A stretch of DNA of 64,000 bases, from NCBI RefSeq assembly GCF_013266695.1, contig NZ_JABRXF010000001.1, forward strand, positions 1,369,736 through 1,433,735. Reading direction: 5' to 3'. Source of the stretch: Hongsoonwoonella zoysiae (GTDB lineage: Bacteria; Pseudomonadota; Alphaproteobacteria; Rhizobiales; Stappiaceae). Positions within the stretch are counted from its first letter, which is position 1. Every line of letters starts with the position of its first letter. A model generated the notes under the pieces. The model was not told the DNA's origin. It ran no database searches and saw only the letters and a list, made by a program, of their open reading frames with translations. A program made the translations under genes and the position numbers. Shown in pieces: positions 40,713-49,204 of this stretch.

Positions 40713-41154
40713 GCTGTCCGGTCAAGATATCTGCGTGGGGAGCTCGCGCTGCGCTTGCCCACCCTCCGCCGTCATCCAGAGCCGGACCTGGGCCCTAAAC
40801 GCGGCTCAAGATGCGAGGTCGATAAGGATTTCAGTGGAGCGATGCCGCGTATCGTTCGAGTTTTTGCCGTAATCGGCGAAGAGAATTAGGTCGTGCACAC
40901 CCATAAACAGTAATGTCGGGTTTCGACAGTAAGCCGGGCGTAGGCGGTCGATTTGACGATGTGTCGACAGCAAAAAATCCGAACACCTTCAGATTTCGGA
41001 TCTGAGCGGCCATTCAGCGACAGCACCGCAAATAACTGAATCAAGCCCAAATTGGTGGTTATTACTCAGTGCGTCAAGGTTCATTAGGTATGAATTCGAT
41101 GTTATTCTATTATAACAATTCAAGGTTGTAAAATGGATATTTGATCAGAGAAAT

Positions 41155-41182
41155 TTGACCTAAAGTGATATTTATGTATTAT
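41155..41182 (+). promoter_or_regulatory. Sigma-70 promoter of the 83-residue orphan gene
   Basis: TTGACC (41155-41160), 16-base spacer, TATTAT (41177-41182), about 58 bases upstream of ATG 41241. The AT-rich setting makes chance matches likelier. Confidence 0.55.
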
Positions 41183-41240
41183 TTATACACGCACCATTTG
41201 AAAGCGTTTGGATCAAGATCAATTTGAGGGGATTATTCTT

Positions 41241-41492
41241 ATGGATTCTCAAAAGAACGAACTCCCGCAATCTCGGCAGACGGAAGAGCAAAAGGCTGAT
41301 TTAGAATTGGCGAGAAATCATATTAAATCTATCCGAGACATCGTAAATAATTATCTATTGGAAAATAGAGTCGATTTGGTAATTAGAAATATAGAACTTG
41401 GTCGAGATAATAAAGATGTAAATTTAAGACATGTATTGGTTTGCAAATGCACAGATATAGTAGATTTCTGTTATTGGGAAGATAATCATTAG
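41241..41492 (+). CDS. Small AT-rich hypothetical protein
   Basis: An 83-residue soluble protein, MDSQKNELPQSRQTEEQKADL through DFCYWEDNH, that I do not recognise. It has a charged helical first half and three cysteines late (CKC and C). Codon use is strongly AT-rich (AAA, AAT, ATA, TTA), unlike its neighbours, so it was probably acquired by transfer. GAGGGG precedes ATG 41241 and a sigma-70 promoter is visible. No partner gene is nearby. Confidence 0.6.
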   Translation: MDSQKNELPQSRQTEEQKADLELARNHIKSIRDIVNNYLLENRVDLVIRNIELGRDNKDVNLRHVLVCKCTDIVDFCYWEDNH

Positions 41493-41831
41493 ATGGCGCC
41501 CGCATAAGTCGGTAGGTAAATCATCAGGAATTTGTTTCAAGCTTCCCAGAGAGACGTCGGCGGTCCGATAAGAATCCATGGCTAAGTCCCCGGATCAGCG
41601 TTCGGCTTGCGCTTCACCTGTCCGGGGCGGCGCCGGGGATGAGTTTATGCACTGCTCACTCCCATAACAGAGCGATCGTTAATACTGGTTGATGTTAACC
41701 TCACGGCCGTAGATCATGCCCGGCAATGACGACCTCGCTCCCTGTGTCGGAGGAGCGATCTTGCCTAAAGCACGAAGATGCGTTGCGGGTCGCAGGATGC
41801 GTCATCCGATGAGAGCAGCGCCGCTTTGCGC
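41493..41831. other. Intergenic region, no feature recognised
   Basis: The first few dozen bases belong to the AT-rich island; the rest is of normal GC with no open frame of family character, no terminator and no repeat I can match. Confidence 0.5.
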
Positions 41832-43475
41832 TCAAACCTCCTTCGCCATCTCGCGCAGCTGGAATTTCTGCACCTTGCCGGTGGAGGTTTTCGGCAGTTC
41901 CGTCAAGACCACATGACGCGGCGCCTTGAAGCGGGCCATGCGCGCACGGCAGAACTCGATCAGCTCTTCCGGCGTGACGCTTGATCCGGGCTTCACCTCC
42001 ACGAAGGCGCAAGGCGTTTCGCCCCATTTCTCGTCGGGCTTGGCGACGACGGCGGCCGCCTGCACCGCCGGGTGCTTGAACAGCACATCCTCCACCTCGA
42101 TGGAGGAAATGTTTTCGCCGCCGGAGATGATCACGTCCTTCGAGCGGTCCTTGAGCTGGATATAGCCGTCGGGGTGAAGCACGCCAAGATCGCCGGAGTG
42201 GAACCAGCCGCCGGCAAAGGCCTCCTCGCTCGCTTCGCGGTTCTTGAGGTAGCCCTTCATCACCACGTTGCCCTTGAACATGACCTCGCCCATGGTCTTG
42301 CCGTCGGCGGGCACGCGCGTCATCGTCTGCGGGTCCATGACGGTCAGGTCCTCAAGCGCGATATAGCGCACGCCCTGGCGGGCTTTTTTCGCGGCCCGCT
42401 CGTCGGAGGGAAGGTCGCTCCACTCACCCTTCCAGTCGTTCACCACGGCGGGGCCGTAGGTTTCGGTCAGGCCGTAGAGGTGCGTCACGTTGAAGCCCGC
42501 GTCGTTCATCGCCGCCAGCACGGATTCCGGCGGGGGTGCTGCGGCGGTGAAAAACTCGACGATCCGCCCCTCCAGGTCGCGCTTGTCGGCGTCGGCGGCG
42601 TTCAGGATCGTCGACATGACGACAGGCGCGCCGCAGAGGTGGGTCACGCCTTCATCGGCCAGCGCATCCCAGATCGGCTTTTGCCGCACCCAGCGCAGGC
42701 ACACATGCGTTCCAGCAACGACGGATATCGACCAGGGAAAGCACCAGCCGTTGCAGTGGAACATCGGCAACGTCCACAGATAGACCGGATGCTTGCCCAT
42801 GGAGGCGGTAATGACGTTCGCCTGCGCCAGCAGATAGGCGCCGCGGTGGTGATAGACCACGCCTTTCGGGTTGCCCGTCGTGCCGGATGTGTAGTTCAGT
42901 GAGATCGCGTCCCATTCGTCGCCGGGCAGGGACCAATTGAAATCGGGATCGCCCTCGGCGACGAGTTCCTCGTATTCCAGGGAGCCAAGCATTTCGCCGT
43001 CCTGGCGAAACTCCGGGTCATCATAGTCGACGATTACGGGTTTCACCTTTGCGAGCGATAGTGCCTCCTTCATCACCGGCGCGAATTCCCGGTCGGTGAT
43101 GATGAGTTTCGTTTCCGCGTGGTCGAGCTGGAAGGCGACGATCGCGGCATCGAGACGGGTGTTGAGCGAATGCAGCACGGCCCCCGTCATCGGCACGCCG
43201 TAGTGGGCCTCCAGCATCGGCGGCGTGTTGGAAAGCATCACGGAAACCGTGTCGTTCTTGCCGATCCCGCGTTTCGAAAGGGCGGAAGCGAGCCGGCGGG
43301 AGCGCGCGTAGAATTCGGCGTAGCTGCGCCGCTGGCCGCCGTGGACGATCGCCGTCTGGTCGGGAAACACGGCTGCGGACCGGGCAAGGAAGCTCAAGGG
43401 CGACAAGGGCGCGTAATTCGCCGGGTTCTTGTCGAGATCGCGCGTAAAGGGGCTGGCGCCTTCGGTGCCGGTCAT
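41832..43475 (-). CDS. Acyl-CoA synthetase (AMP-forming), DmdB-like
   Basis: A 547-residue ANL-family ligase, closest in layout to medium-chain or 3-methylmercaptopropionate-CoA ligases (DmdB type). The P-loop YTSGTTGNPKGVVYHHRGAY near residue 180, the A5 motif LYGLTETYGPAV near 305, the hinge WFHSGDLGVLHPDGYIQLKDRSKDVIISGGENIS near 410 and the catalytic lysine in PKTSTGKVQKFQLRE at the C-terminus are intact. GGAGG precedes ATG 43475. Substrate cannot be told from the sequence alone. Confidence 0.92.
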   Translation of the reverse strand: MTGTEGASPFTRDLDKNPANYAPLSPLSFLARSAAVFPDQTAIVHGGQRRSYAEFYARSRRLASALSKRGIGKNDTVSVMLSNTPPMLEAHYGVPMTGAVLHSLNTRLDAAIVAFQLDHAETKLIITDREFAPVMKEALSLAKVKPVIVDYDDPEFRQDGEMLGSLEYEELVAEGDPDFNWSLPGDEWDAISLNYTSGTTGNPKGVVYHHRGAYLLAQANVITASMGKHPVYLWTLPMFHCNGWCFPWSISVVAGTHVCLRWVRQKPIWDALADEGVTHLCGAPVVMSTILNAADADKRDLEGRIVEFFTAAAPPPESVLAAMNDAGFNVTHLYGLTETYGPAVVNDWKGEWSDLPSDERAAKKARQGVRYIALEDLTVMDPQTMTRVPADGKTMGEVMFKGNVVMKGYLKNREASEEAFAGGWFHSGDLGVLHPDGYIQLKDRSKDVIISGGENISSIEVEDVLFKHPAVQAAAVVAKPDEKWGETPCAFVEVKPGSSVTPEELIEFCRARMARFKAPRHVVLTELPKTSTGKVQKFQLREMAKEV

Positions 43476-43524
43476 CGTGAAGTCCTCCCAAACATCGTTA
43501 CCGTCATGAAAGCGCCAAACGCTC

Positions 43525-43602
43525 CTAGTGTGGTGGATTTGAAACACGCCTCACTATAGCAGCATCCTCCAGAGCGTATTTCAAATCCGAAAACCACACT
43601 AG
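43525..43602. repeat. CTAG-bounded inverted repeat, element 1
   Basis: CTAGTGTGGT-GG-ATTTGAAA (43525-43544) and TTTCAAAT-N6-ACCACACTAG (43579-43602) form a long imperfect palindrome around a 34-base centre. No open frame inside. Confidence 0.8.
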
Positions 43603-43615
43603 AAACATATATTTG

Positions 43616-43691
43616 CTAGTCACCCTTTTGAATCTGAAGTTCGTTCAGAGCATGCCGGGCATTGAGACGAACTTCAGATTCGGGTGACTAG
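43616..43691. repeat. CTAG-bounded inverted repeat, element 2
   Basis: CTAGTCACCC, GAATCTGAAGTTCGT, 22-base centre, ACGAACTTCAGATTC, GGGTGACTAG. It lies 13 bases from element 1 and has the same architecture but unrelated arm sequence. Confidence 0.8.
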
Positions 43692-43720
43692 GATCAATTG
43701 CTTTTTGCGGTGCACAATAA

Positions 43721-44485
43721 CTATTTCAAGAATGCACCGAGCCCGTCCCAGATCAGTTTGAACGAGATCGCCAGCACCATGGCGTAGGTCACGCGATAGA
43801 AGGTTTCGGCCTTCACGTAATGAACCAGCCATACGCCGAAGAGCGTGGCAACGGGGGCGATCGGCAGGAGCACTGCGGAGGTCGCGAGGTTCGTCGCGTC
43901 GAACTGGCCGAGCAGGAAGTAGGGCACGAGCTTGATCGCGTTGACGGTCGAAAAAAAGATGATTGCCGTGCCCGCAAACAGCACCGGGTTGAGCCGGAGC
44001 GGAAGCATGTACATCTGGAAGGGTGGGCCGCCGGTGTGGCTGACGAAGCTGGTAAAGCCCGCGACGACGCCCCAGAAGCGCCCACGCCATGGTTTGTGCG
44101 GGCGCGCCTCGCCCCGGTTCGCGCGCCCGAGATAATAATTCAGCGAAAAAAGAAGCGCGACCAGCCCCACGATCAGCCGCACATGCGCTTCCGTCACGAA
44201 GGCGGCTGTGAAATAGCCGATGGCGATGCCGATAACGGCGCCGGGAAGCAGGATCTTGAGGCTCGCCTTGTCGAATTTGCCGCGATAGGCGACCAGGCCG
44301 ACGATATCCATGGTCACCAGGATCGGCAGCATGATTCCCGCAGCCTGCACGGGCGAGATGGCAAGGCTCATCATCGGTACGCCGAGCAGTGCGATCGACC
44401 CGCCGAAGCCGCCTTTCGACAGGCCGACGAGGAACACGGCCGGAACGGCCAGCGCGTAGAATATCGGATCGGCGATGGGTGTCAT
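43721..44485 (-). CDS. TauE/SafE family sulfite/anion exporter-like protein
   Basis: A 254-residue membrane protein of about eight helices. The N-terminal half carries VFLVGLSKGGFGGSIALLGVPMMSLAISPVQAAGIMLPILV and the second half repeats it as GVVAGFTSFVSHTGGPPFQMYML, the duplicated TauE pattern. Family members move sulfite, sulfoacetate or similar anions. ATG 44485 is chosen; longer frames have no membrane character. It lies 141 bases downstream of the DUF4242 gene on the same strand. Confidence 0.92.
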   Translation of the reverse strand: MTPIADPIFYALAVPAVFLVGLSKGGFGGSIALLGVPMMSLAISPVQAAGIMLPILVTMDIVGLVAYRGKFDKASLKILLPGAVIGIAIGYFTAAFVTEAHVRLIVGLVALLFSLNYYLGRANRGEARPHKPWRGRFWGVVAGFTSFVSHTGGPPFQMYMLPLRLNPVLFAGTAIIFFSTVNAIKLVPYFLLGQFDATNLATSAVLLPIAPVATLFGVWLVHYVKAETFYRVTYAMVLAISFKLIWDGLGAFLK

Positions 44486-44626
44486 GCGCGGTGGTGGGCC
44501 TCTCGACAGGTCGCCATACTCTTGCCGAGAGGTGTTTGGAACGCAATCCCGGACCCCGTCATGGCCGTGCAAAAAGCCGCGCGAGGCGCCTCGCGCGGCT
44601 ATCCGGTGCGGCCGTCATGATCACCG

Positions 44627-44890
44627 TCAGGGCGTCAGGTCCATTGCCCGGACGACCTTGACGTAAGGAATACCGGCATCGTCGTTGAGCTTTTTGACGG
44701 CATCGCCGGAATCCGCTTCGAACAGGCACATGCAGCGCCCGTCGTCGGGCGCGAAGGTGGAGCGGATGTAACGCACGTTCGTGCCCTCTGCCGTCATCTT
44801 GCGCCCCGTTTCGATCGCCGCCTTCTGCGCGGCCGCAAGGTCTTCCATCGCGATGCCCTTGAGCTCGCGCTCCACCATGTAGACGGTCAT
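44627..44890 (-). CDS. DUF4242 family protein (SCO4226-like, possible nickel binder)
   Basis: An 87-residue ferredoxin-like-fold protein of the DUF4242 family; the structurally studied member SCO4226 binds nickel. MTVYMVERELKGIAMEDLAAAQ, then VRYIRSTFAPDDGRCMCLFEADSGDAV and GIPYVKVVRAMDL match. ATG 44890 has AGGAGG seven bases upstream. It is divergent from a LysR gene with a dyad in between and is probably its target. Confidence 0.85.
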   Translation of the reverse strand: MTVYMVERELKGIAMEDLAAAQKAAIETGRKMTAEGTNVRYIRSTFAPDDGRCMCLFEADSGDAVKKLNDDAGIPYVKVVRAMDLTP

Positions 44891-44949
44891 TTGTTCCTCC
44901 TGCATTCATGTCCGATGACGGTAATTGAAGCGCGTTCTTGCCCTCACCT

Positions 44950-44972
44950 GAACGACCGATATTTGATCGTTC
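44950..44972. promoter_or_regulatory. Candidate LysR operator GAACGA-N11-TCGTTC
   Basis: Perfect six-base arms with an 11-base spacer, the usual LysR half-site distance, centred between divergent DUF4242 and LysR genes. Confidence 0.6.
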
Positions 44973-45020
44973 GATAACCTCGGGGAATGATGGGGCGGGG
45001 GAGAATGCGCGAGGCCGCCC

Positions 45021-45899
45021 ATGGAAATGGCGCAGATCAGATATGTGCTCGCCGCCGCAAGGCATCTCAACTTCACGCGCGCCGCGGTGGATTGCAACGT
45101 CTCGCAACCCGCGCTCACCAAGGCGGTGAAGTCGCTGGAGGCGGAGCTTGGCGCGCCGCTCTTTCACCGGGAGGGCAAGCGCATCACGATAAGCGGGTTC
45201 GGCCGCTCCATGCTGCCGCATCTGGAAAAGATCGCGGAAGAGGCGGCGACGACGCGCGCGCTTGCCGACAGTTACCGCCTTCTCGATCAGGTGCCCGTGC
45301 GCCTCGGCGTTCTTTCCACCATTGGCCCTGTGCGCCTGTCGCGGTTTCTCTCGCAGTTCCAGCGCAGCTATCCCGGCGTCGAGGTCGCGGTTACCGAGGG
45401 CAGCGTCGCCGATCTTGAGGAAAGGCTTGACGACGGCGCGCTCGATGCGGCGCTCTTGAACCCGCTTGAGGGCTTGCGCGCGGGCTATAACGGCCACCGT
45501 CTTTACAGCGAGCGTTACGTGGTCGTCTTCCCGCCCGATCATCGCCTGGGCAGCCTGAACGCAGTGACCTTGAAGGATCTTTCCGGCGAGCCTTACGTCG
45601 ATCGCCTGTCGTGCGAAATGCGCGAGATGGTGATGGAAACCTGCGCCGATGCGGGTGTCGAGCTTTACGCCCGTTTCCGTTCGGAGCGGGAGGACTGGGT
45701 GCAGTCCATGGTGCTGGCGCGCATCGGCTTCGCCTTCATGCCGGAATATTCGGTCACCATTCCGGAGTTGCAGCAGCGCCCGTTGATAGAGCCCGTGGTG
45801 GAGCGGGACGTGACGCTCGTCACCGTGCCGGGCCGTCCGTTTTCGCCTGCGGTCGCGGCATTCGTGCGGGCGGCCCGGGCCTTTCAGTGGCCCGGGTGA
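45021..45899 (+). CDS. LysR-type transcriptional regulator
   Basis: A 292-residue LysR regulator. HTH at residues 3-60 (AQIRYVLAAARHLNFTRAAVDCNVSQPALTKAVKSLEAELGAPLFHREGKR), then the effector domain (VPVRLGVLSTIGPVRLSRFLSQFQ onward). It resembles CbbR/HdfR-type activators by layout only. Divergent from DUF4242 across 130 bases with a GAACGA/TCGTTC site. Effector unknown. Confidence 0.92.
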   Translation: MEMAQIRYVLAAARHLNFTRAAVDCNVSQPALTKAVKSLEAELGAPLFHREGKRITISGFGRSMLPHLEKIAEEAATTRALADSYRLLDQVPVRLGVLSTIGPVRLSRFLSQFQRSYPGVEVAVTEGSVADLEERLDDGALDAALLNPLEGLRAGYNGHRLYSERYVVVFPPDHRLGSLNAVTLKDLSGEPYVDRLSCEMREMVMETCADAGVELYARFRSEREDWVQSMVLARIGFAFMPEYSVTIPELQQRPLIEPVVERDVTLVTVPGRPFSPAVAAFVRAARAFQWPG

Positions 45900-45903
45900 T
45901 GCC

Positions 45904-46176
45904 TTATCCGGGCAGGCCCGCGCGGATGCGCTCCGCCGTTCGGTACGGGTCGCGGCCCGGCCTCAGGCCACGGGATGACGAATAGCCGTGATATTCCCGG
46001 CAGACACCGGCATCGCGCGAGGTTTCGGCGTCGAGCGCCGTCTTGCAGGCTGCCTCCGGTTTTTCGTTCGAGGGTGCGTTTCCTGCAAAGCGAAACCGCA
46101 AGAAAGCGTCCGTCAGCCATTGGGCAAGGCCGGCGGAAGCGGGCCGTGTCGTATGTGCATCGTAATGAGCCATCAT
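45904..46176 (-). CDS. Hypothetical protein
   Basis: A 90-residue protein (MAHYDAHTTRPASAGLAQWLTDAFLRFRFAGNAP through IRAGLPG) that I do not recognise. It starts with tandem ATGs preceded by GGAGG, supporting translation, and has two cysteines late. It lies between two LysR genes and is divergent from the second, which suggests control by it. No signal peptide or membrane segment. Confidence 0.6.
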   Translation of the reverse strand: MMAHYDAHTTRPASAGLAQWLTDAFLRFRFAGNAPSNEKPEAACKTALDAETSRDAGVCREYHGYSSSRGLRPGRDPYRTAERIRAGLPG

Positions 46177-46258
46177 CGCCTCCAACGGTCGGAGTGTCGT
46201 TGATGGCAATCTAGGTGCTAGCCTATTTCGGGATAATAATGTAATTTCAGAAAACACT

Positions 46259-46275
46259 ATCCCAAAAATTGGGAT
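46259..46275. promoter_or_regulatory. Palindrome over the ribosome site of the third LysR gene
   Basis: ATCCCAA-AAA-TTGGGAT, perfect seven-base arms, ending four bases before ATG 46280, so it overlaps the SD region. A third GGGAT-like half at 46240 repeats it. Probably the regulator's own site. Confidence 0.55.
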
Positions 46276-46279
46276 TATC

Positions 46280-47179
46280 ATGAACCAGCATCTTTCCATG
46301 TCCGTCTTCGTGGCGGTCGCAAGAGCAGGCAGCTTCTCGGAGGCCGCGCGCAAGCTCGCCATGTCGACCACCGCCGTCAGCCGCCATGTGGCCGAGCTGG
46401 AGGCGAAGCTCGGCGTCACCCTTCTGCGCCGCTCCACGCGCCACATCAGCATGACGGAGGCGGGGGAGGCCTATCTGCCGCGCGCCGCCTCCATCCTTGA
46501 GGAGATAGACACGCTGAACGGCGAGATCCGGGCCGCGGGCAATCAGCCGCGCGGGCGCCTGCGCATCACCGCGCCGCCCGGCATCGGCGGGGACTGGATC
46601 GCGCCCCTTGCGCTCGACTTCGTGGAGGCTCACCCCAATATCGACCTGGAGCTTGATCTTTCCGAGCGGCTGGTAAACCTCGTCGCCGAAGGTTTCGACG
46701 CGGCGATACGCTCGGGCGAACTGGCAGATTCCTCCATGATCGCGCATCACATCGTCGACATTGCCTTCGTGCCGGTCGCCAGTCCGGACTATCTCGCTAG
46801 GAAGGGCGTGCCGGAACGCCCGGAAGATCTGATCGACCATGACAGCGTCCACTGGCTGGACCCTTTCCGGCCCAACGAGTGGACGTTCGCCTGCAACGGC
46901 GGCTGGGTGACGGTGCCGATCCGCCCGCGCCTTGGCGTGACGGACCTTGCCACGCACCGCGCGGCGGCCCTGCGCGGGATGGGCATCACGCTTCTTCCCG
47001 ATATCACCCTGGTGGAGGACTTCAGGGCGGGCCGGCTCGTCCGCGTCCTGCCGGATTGCGAAAGCCTGCCGAGCACATTGAGCCTCGTTCGTCCGAACAC
47101 GCCGTTCGAGCCGCCGAAGCTTCGCGTCTTTATCGATTTCATCACGAAAGCGCTCAGGGAGCGGGCGAAGGCGACCTGA
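46280..47179 (+). CDS. LysR-type transcriptional regulator
   Basis: A 299-residue LysR regulator. HTH (MSVFVAVARAGSFSEAARKLAMSTTAVSRHVAELEAKLGVTLLRRSTRHI) and effector domain (PRGRLRITAPPGIGGDWIAPLALDFVEAHPNIDLELD) of the DsdC/AaeR-like branch. Divergent from the hypothetical gene at 45904-46176, with a palindrome right over its own translation start. This suggests negative autoregulation. Confidence 0.92.
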   Translation: MNQHLSMSVFVAVARAGSFSEAARKLAMSTTAVSRHVAELEAKLGVTLLRRSTRHISMTEAGEAYLPRAASILEEIDTLNGEIRAAGNQPRGRLRITAPPGIGGDWIAPLALDFVEAHPNIDLELDLSERLVNLVAEGFDAAIRSGELADSSMIAHHIVDIAFVPVASPDYLARKGVPERPEDLIDHDSVHWLDPFRPNEWTFACNGGWVTVPIRPRLGVTDLATHRAAALRGMGITLLPDITLVEDFRAGRLVRVLPDCESLPSTLSLVRPNTPFEPPKLRVFIDFITKALRERAKAT

Positions 47180-47395
47180 CTTCGCCTTGCGGCGCGGCGC
47201 AATCCGGCGGGCAGCATGGTTCGGCGCCGCATCAGTCATAATTTTACGTCGCGGAATTCGGCATTGTGATATCCTGCGCCGGCACGGGCCAGGACGATAT
47301 CGATCCGGGAGCGACTCCTGATCGCGAAGGCGGCTTCACCTTTCGCGGAAAGCGCTCCAGCGCCCGGTTGGGCTGGCATCAGGGAGGATCCGGCC

Positions 47396-47983
47396 ATGAA
47401 ATCGAGCCGGTTGGTTGTACTCGCATTTTCCGCTGTTCTCGCGTGCGGAGCCGCGGCGTTCGCGGATGATTACGATCTCGATGCGCTTCGCGCGGCCACG
47501 GAAAAATACAAGGACGTGAACGTCGCGCTCGCCGAAGGCTTCATCGCCGATCCGTCGGGCCATTGCGTTTCGGCGGAGGCGGAAGGTCTCGACCCCGCGC
47601 TCGGCGCCATGGGCATTCACTACATTCACCCCGCGATGTTGAAGATCACGGGCGACAAGCCGCGTGTCGACGGGGAAAGCACGCATACCGATTTCATGAA
47701 GCCGGCGATCCTGCTTTACGAGCCGCAGGCCGACGGCTCGCTCATTCTCGTCGGGATAGAGAACCTCGTCTTCGAAAAGGCCTGGACGGCCACGCACGGC
47801 GACCCGCCGGTAATCAACGGCCGCACGTGGGATCACATGGCCGACAACGCGGATACCGAAAAGGACGAGGCGCACGGCTTCATGCCCCACTACGACCAGC
47901 ACGTCTGGCTTTTCCGCGCCAATCCTTCGGGCGATCTGGAACCGTTCAACGCCGCCGTCACCTGCGAGCATCACAAAAGCTGA
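47396..47983 (+). CDS. Exported conserved hypothetical protein
   Basis: A 195-residue protein with a clean signal peptide (ending GAAAFADD). The mature part has a histidine- and aspartate-rich pattern: GHCVSAEAEGLDPALGAMGIHYIHPAML, TAFGD-like spacing and HGFMPHYDQHVWLFRANPSGDLEPFNAAVTCEHH. Two cysteines and many histidines suggest metal binding or a disulfide. I do not know its function. It may be co-transcribed with nothing; the GFA gene is 128 bases on. Confidence 0.7.
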   Translation: MKSSRLVVLAFSAVLACGAAAFADDYDLDALRAATEKYKDVNVALAEGFIADPSGHCVSAEAEGLDPALGAMGIHYIHPAMLKITGDKPRVDGESTHTDFMKPAILLYEPQADGSLILVGIENLVFEKAWTATHGDPPVINGRTWDHMADNADTEKDEAHGFMPHYDQHVWLFRANPSGDLEPFNAAVTCEHHKS

Positions 47984-48111
47984 CAGGCGTCTGCCGCCGC
48001 CCGGGTTCAGCCCCGGGCGGCGGCTTTACCTGCTGGTTGTTGAATGGCCGCTTTCATGGAACGCCAGGTCACGGACCTGGGCGTTCCTGTCTTCGAAGGG
48101 CGAGGAACGGT

Positions 48112-48540
48112 ATGACCGATAAACACACGGGAAATTGTTTCTGCGGAACCGTAGAGGTGGAAGTCACCGGCGTCCCCGAAGCGATGGGCTACTGCCATTG
48201 TTCTTCCTGCCGCTCCTGGTCGGCCGGGCCGGTGAATGCCTTCACGCTCTGGAAACATGGCACCGTGAAAGTCACGAGGGGGGAGGAATCCCTCGGCCAT
48301 TACAGGAAGACGGATCGTAGCGACCGGCAGTTTTGCACCAAGTGCGGTGGCCACGTGATGACCGATCATCCGCACTGGGGCCTGGTGGACGTTTATGCCG
48401 CCACCATTCCCACGGTGGAATTCGTGCCCGGCGTTCATGTCAACTACGCGGAAACGGTCCTTCCGATGAAGGATGGCCTGCCCAAGCTGAAGGATTTCCC
48501 GGTCGAGCTTGGCGGGACGGGAGAGCCGATGCCGGAATGA
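48112..48540 (+). CDS. GFA family zinc-binding protein
   Basis: A 142-residue protein of the glutathione-dependent formaldehyde-activating enzyme-like family. Zinc ligands are in NCFCG, YCHCSSCRSWSAG and FCTKCGGHVM. Most such proteins have not been tested; the formaldehyde activity of the founding member is disputed. ATG 48112 follows CGAGGAAC. Stands alone. Confidence 0.92.
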   Translation: MTDKHTGNCFCGTVEVEVTGVPEAMGYCHCSSCRSWSAGPVNAFTLWKHGTVKVTRGEESLGHYRKTDRSDRQFCTKCGGHVMTDHPHWGLVDVYAATIPTVEFVPGVHVNYAETVLPMKDGLPKLKDFPVELGGTGEPMPE

Positions 48541-48724
48541 TCCCTCACAGGCGTTCCCCGCCTCGTGGGTTACGGTCGCGGTAGCGCGCCGCGCGACGGC
48601 GCGCTCGCGCGCGTTTTATTCGCCGTTGATTTGCAATTCCGGTGATATGGTGCCGCCTTCAGGGCCGGAAGGTTTCGGCCCTGTCCAGCCATGTCTCGTT
48701 CTTCGCGCGTGAGAGAATTTCCGA

Positions 48725-49204
48725 ATGACAATCGATCAGTGGACCACCTCCCTCTCGGCGCGGCGGATCGCCCTGCTTTCGCTTCGCGTCACGACGGGCT
48801 TTCTGCTCGTCTGGTTCGGCCTCAACAAGGTGGTCAGCGGCAGCGCGCCGCTCGCCGTCCGTCGCGCTTTCGAGTTCGACGGCACGTTGCAGGCGGCGGT
48901 GGGTCTTGCCGCCGGCGCCGGCGAAGCGCTGGTCGGCGCGCTCTGCGTTCTCGGTCTGTGGCGCAGGTTTGTGCTGCCCGTTCAGGCGCTGATCAACGGG
49001 TCGACGGCGGTCATGGTCTGGTGGGCGATCTTCGATCCCTTCCGCTGGTACATCTCAGGCGTGGACAGGATCGTCTTCAACTCGCACGTCTTTTACCCGA
49101 CAAGCATCACTTTCGCGGCCTGCCTGCTGCTCATCGCCTTTCGCGAGCAGGACACGCTGGCGCTCGACACTCTCCGCGCGAAACGGCGGCTTGAGCCCGC
49201 CTGA
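48725..49204 (+). CDS. DoxX-like small membrane protein
   Basis: A 159-residue inner membrane protein with four hydrophobic segments (about 17-37, 55-85, 90-105, 125-142). The entry LRVTTGFLLVWFGLNKVVSG resembles DoxX/MauE-like proteins. Function unknown. It differs clearly from the DoxX protein at 23556. A run of REP elements begins right after its stop. Confidence 0.7.
   Translation: MTIDQWTTSLSARRIALLSLRVTTGFLLVWFGLNKVVSGSAPLAVRRAFEFDGTLQAAVGLAAGAGEALVGALCVLGLWRRFVLPVQALINGSTAVMVWWAIFDPFRWYISGVDRIVFNSHVFYPTSITFAACLLLIAFREQDTLALDTLRAKRRLEPA

Larger units (their letters stand above)
40544..41240. other. Intergenic region: REP element, then AT-rich island edge
   Basis: About 700 bases without a gene. 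The left part holds a composite REP element (40631-40712). From about 40990 the base composition turns AT-rich and stays so to about 41500. A good sigma-70 promoter for the small gene at 41241 lies at 41155-41182. Confidence 0.7.

Noticed and set aside
43525-43691. Insertion sequence ends
   Set aside because: Two palindromes, but no transposase gene between or beside them; kept only as repeats.
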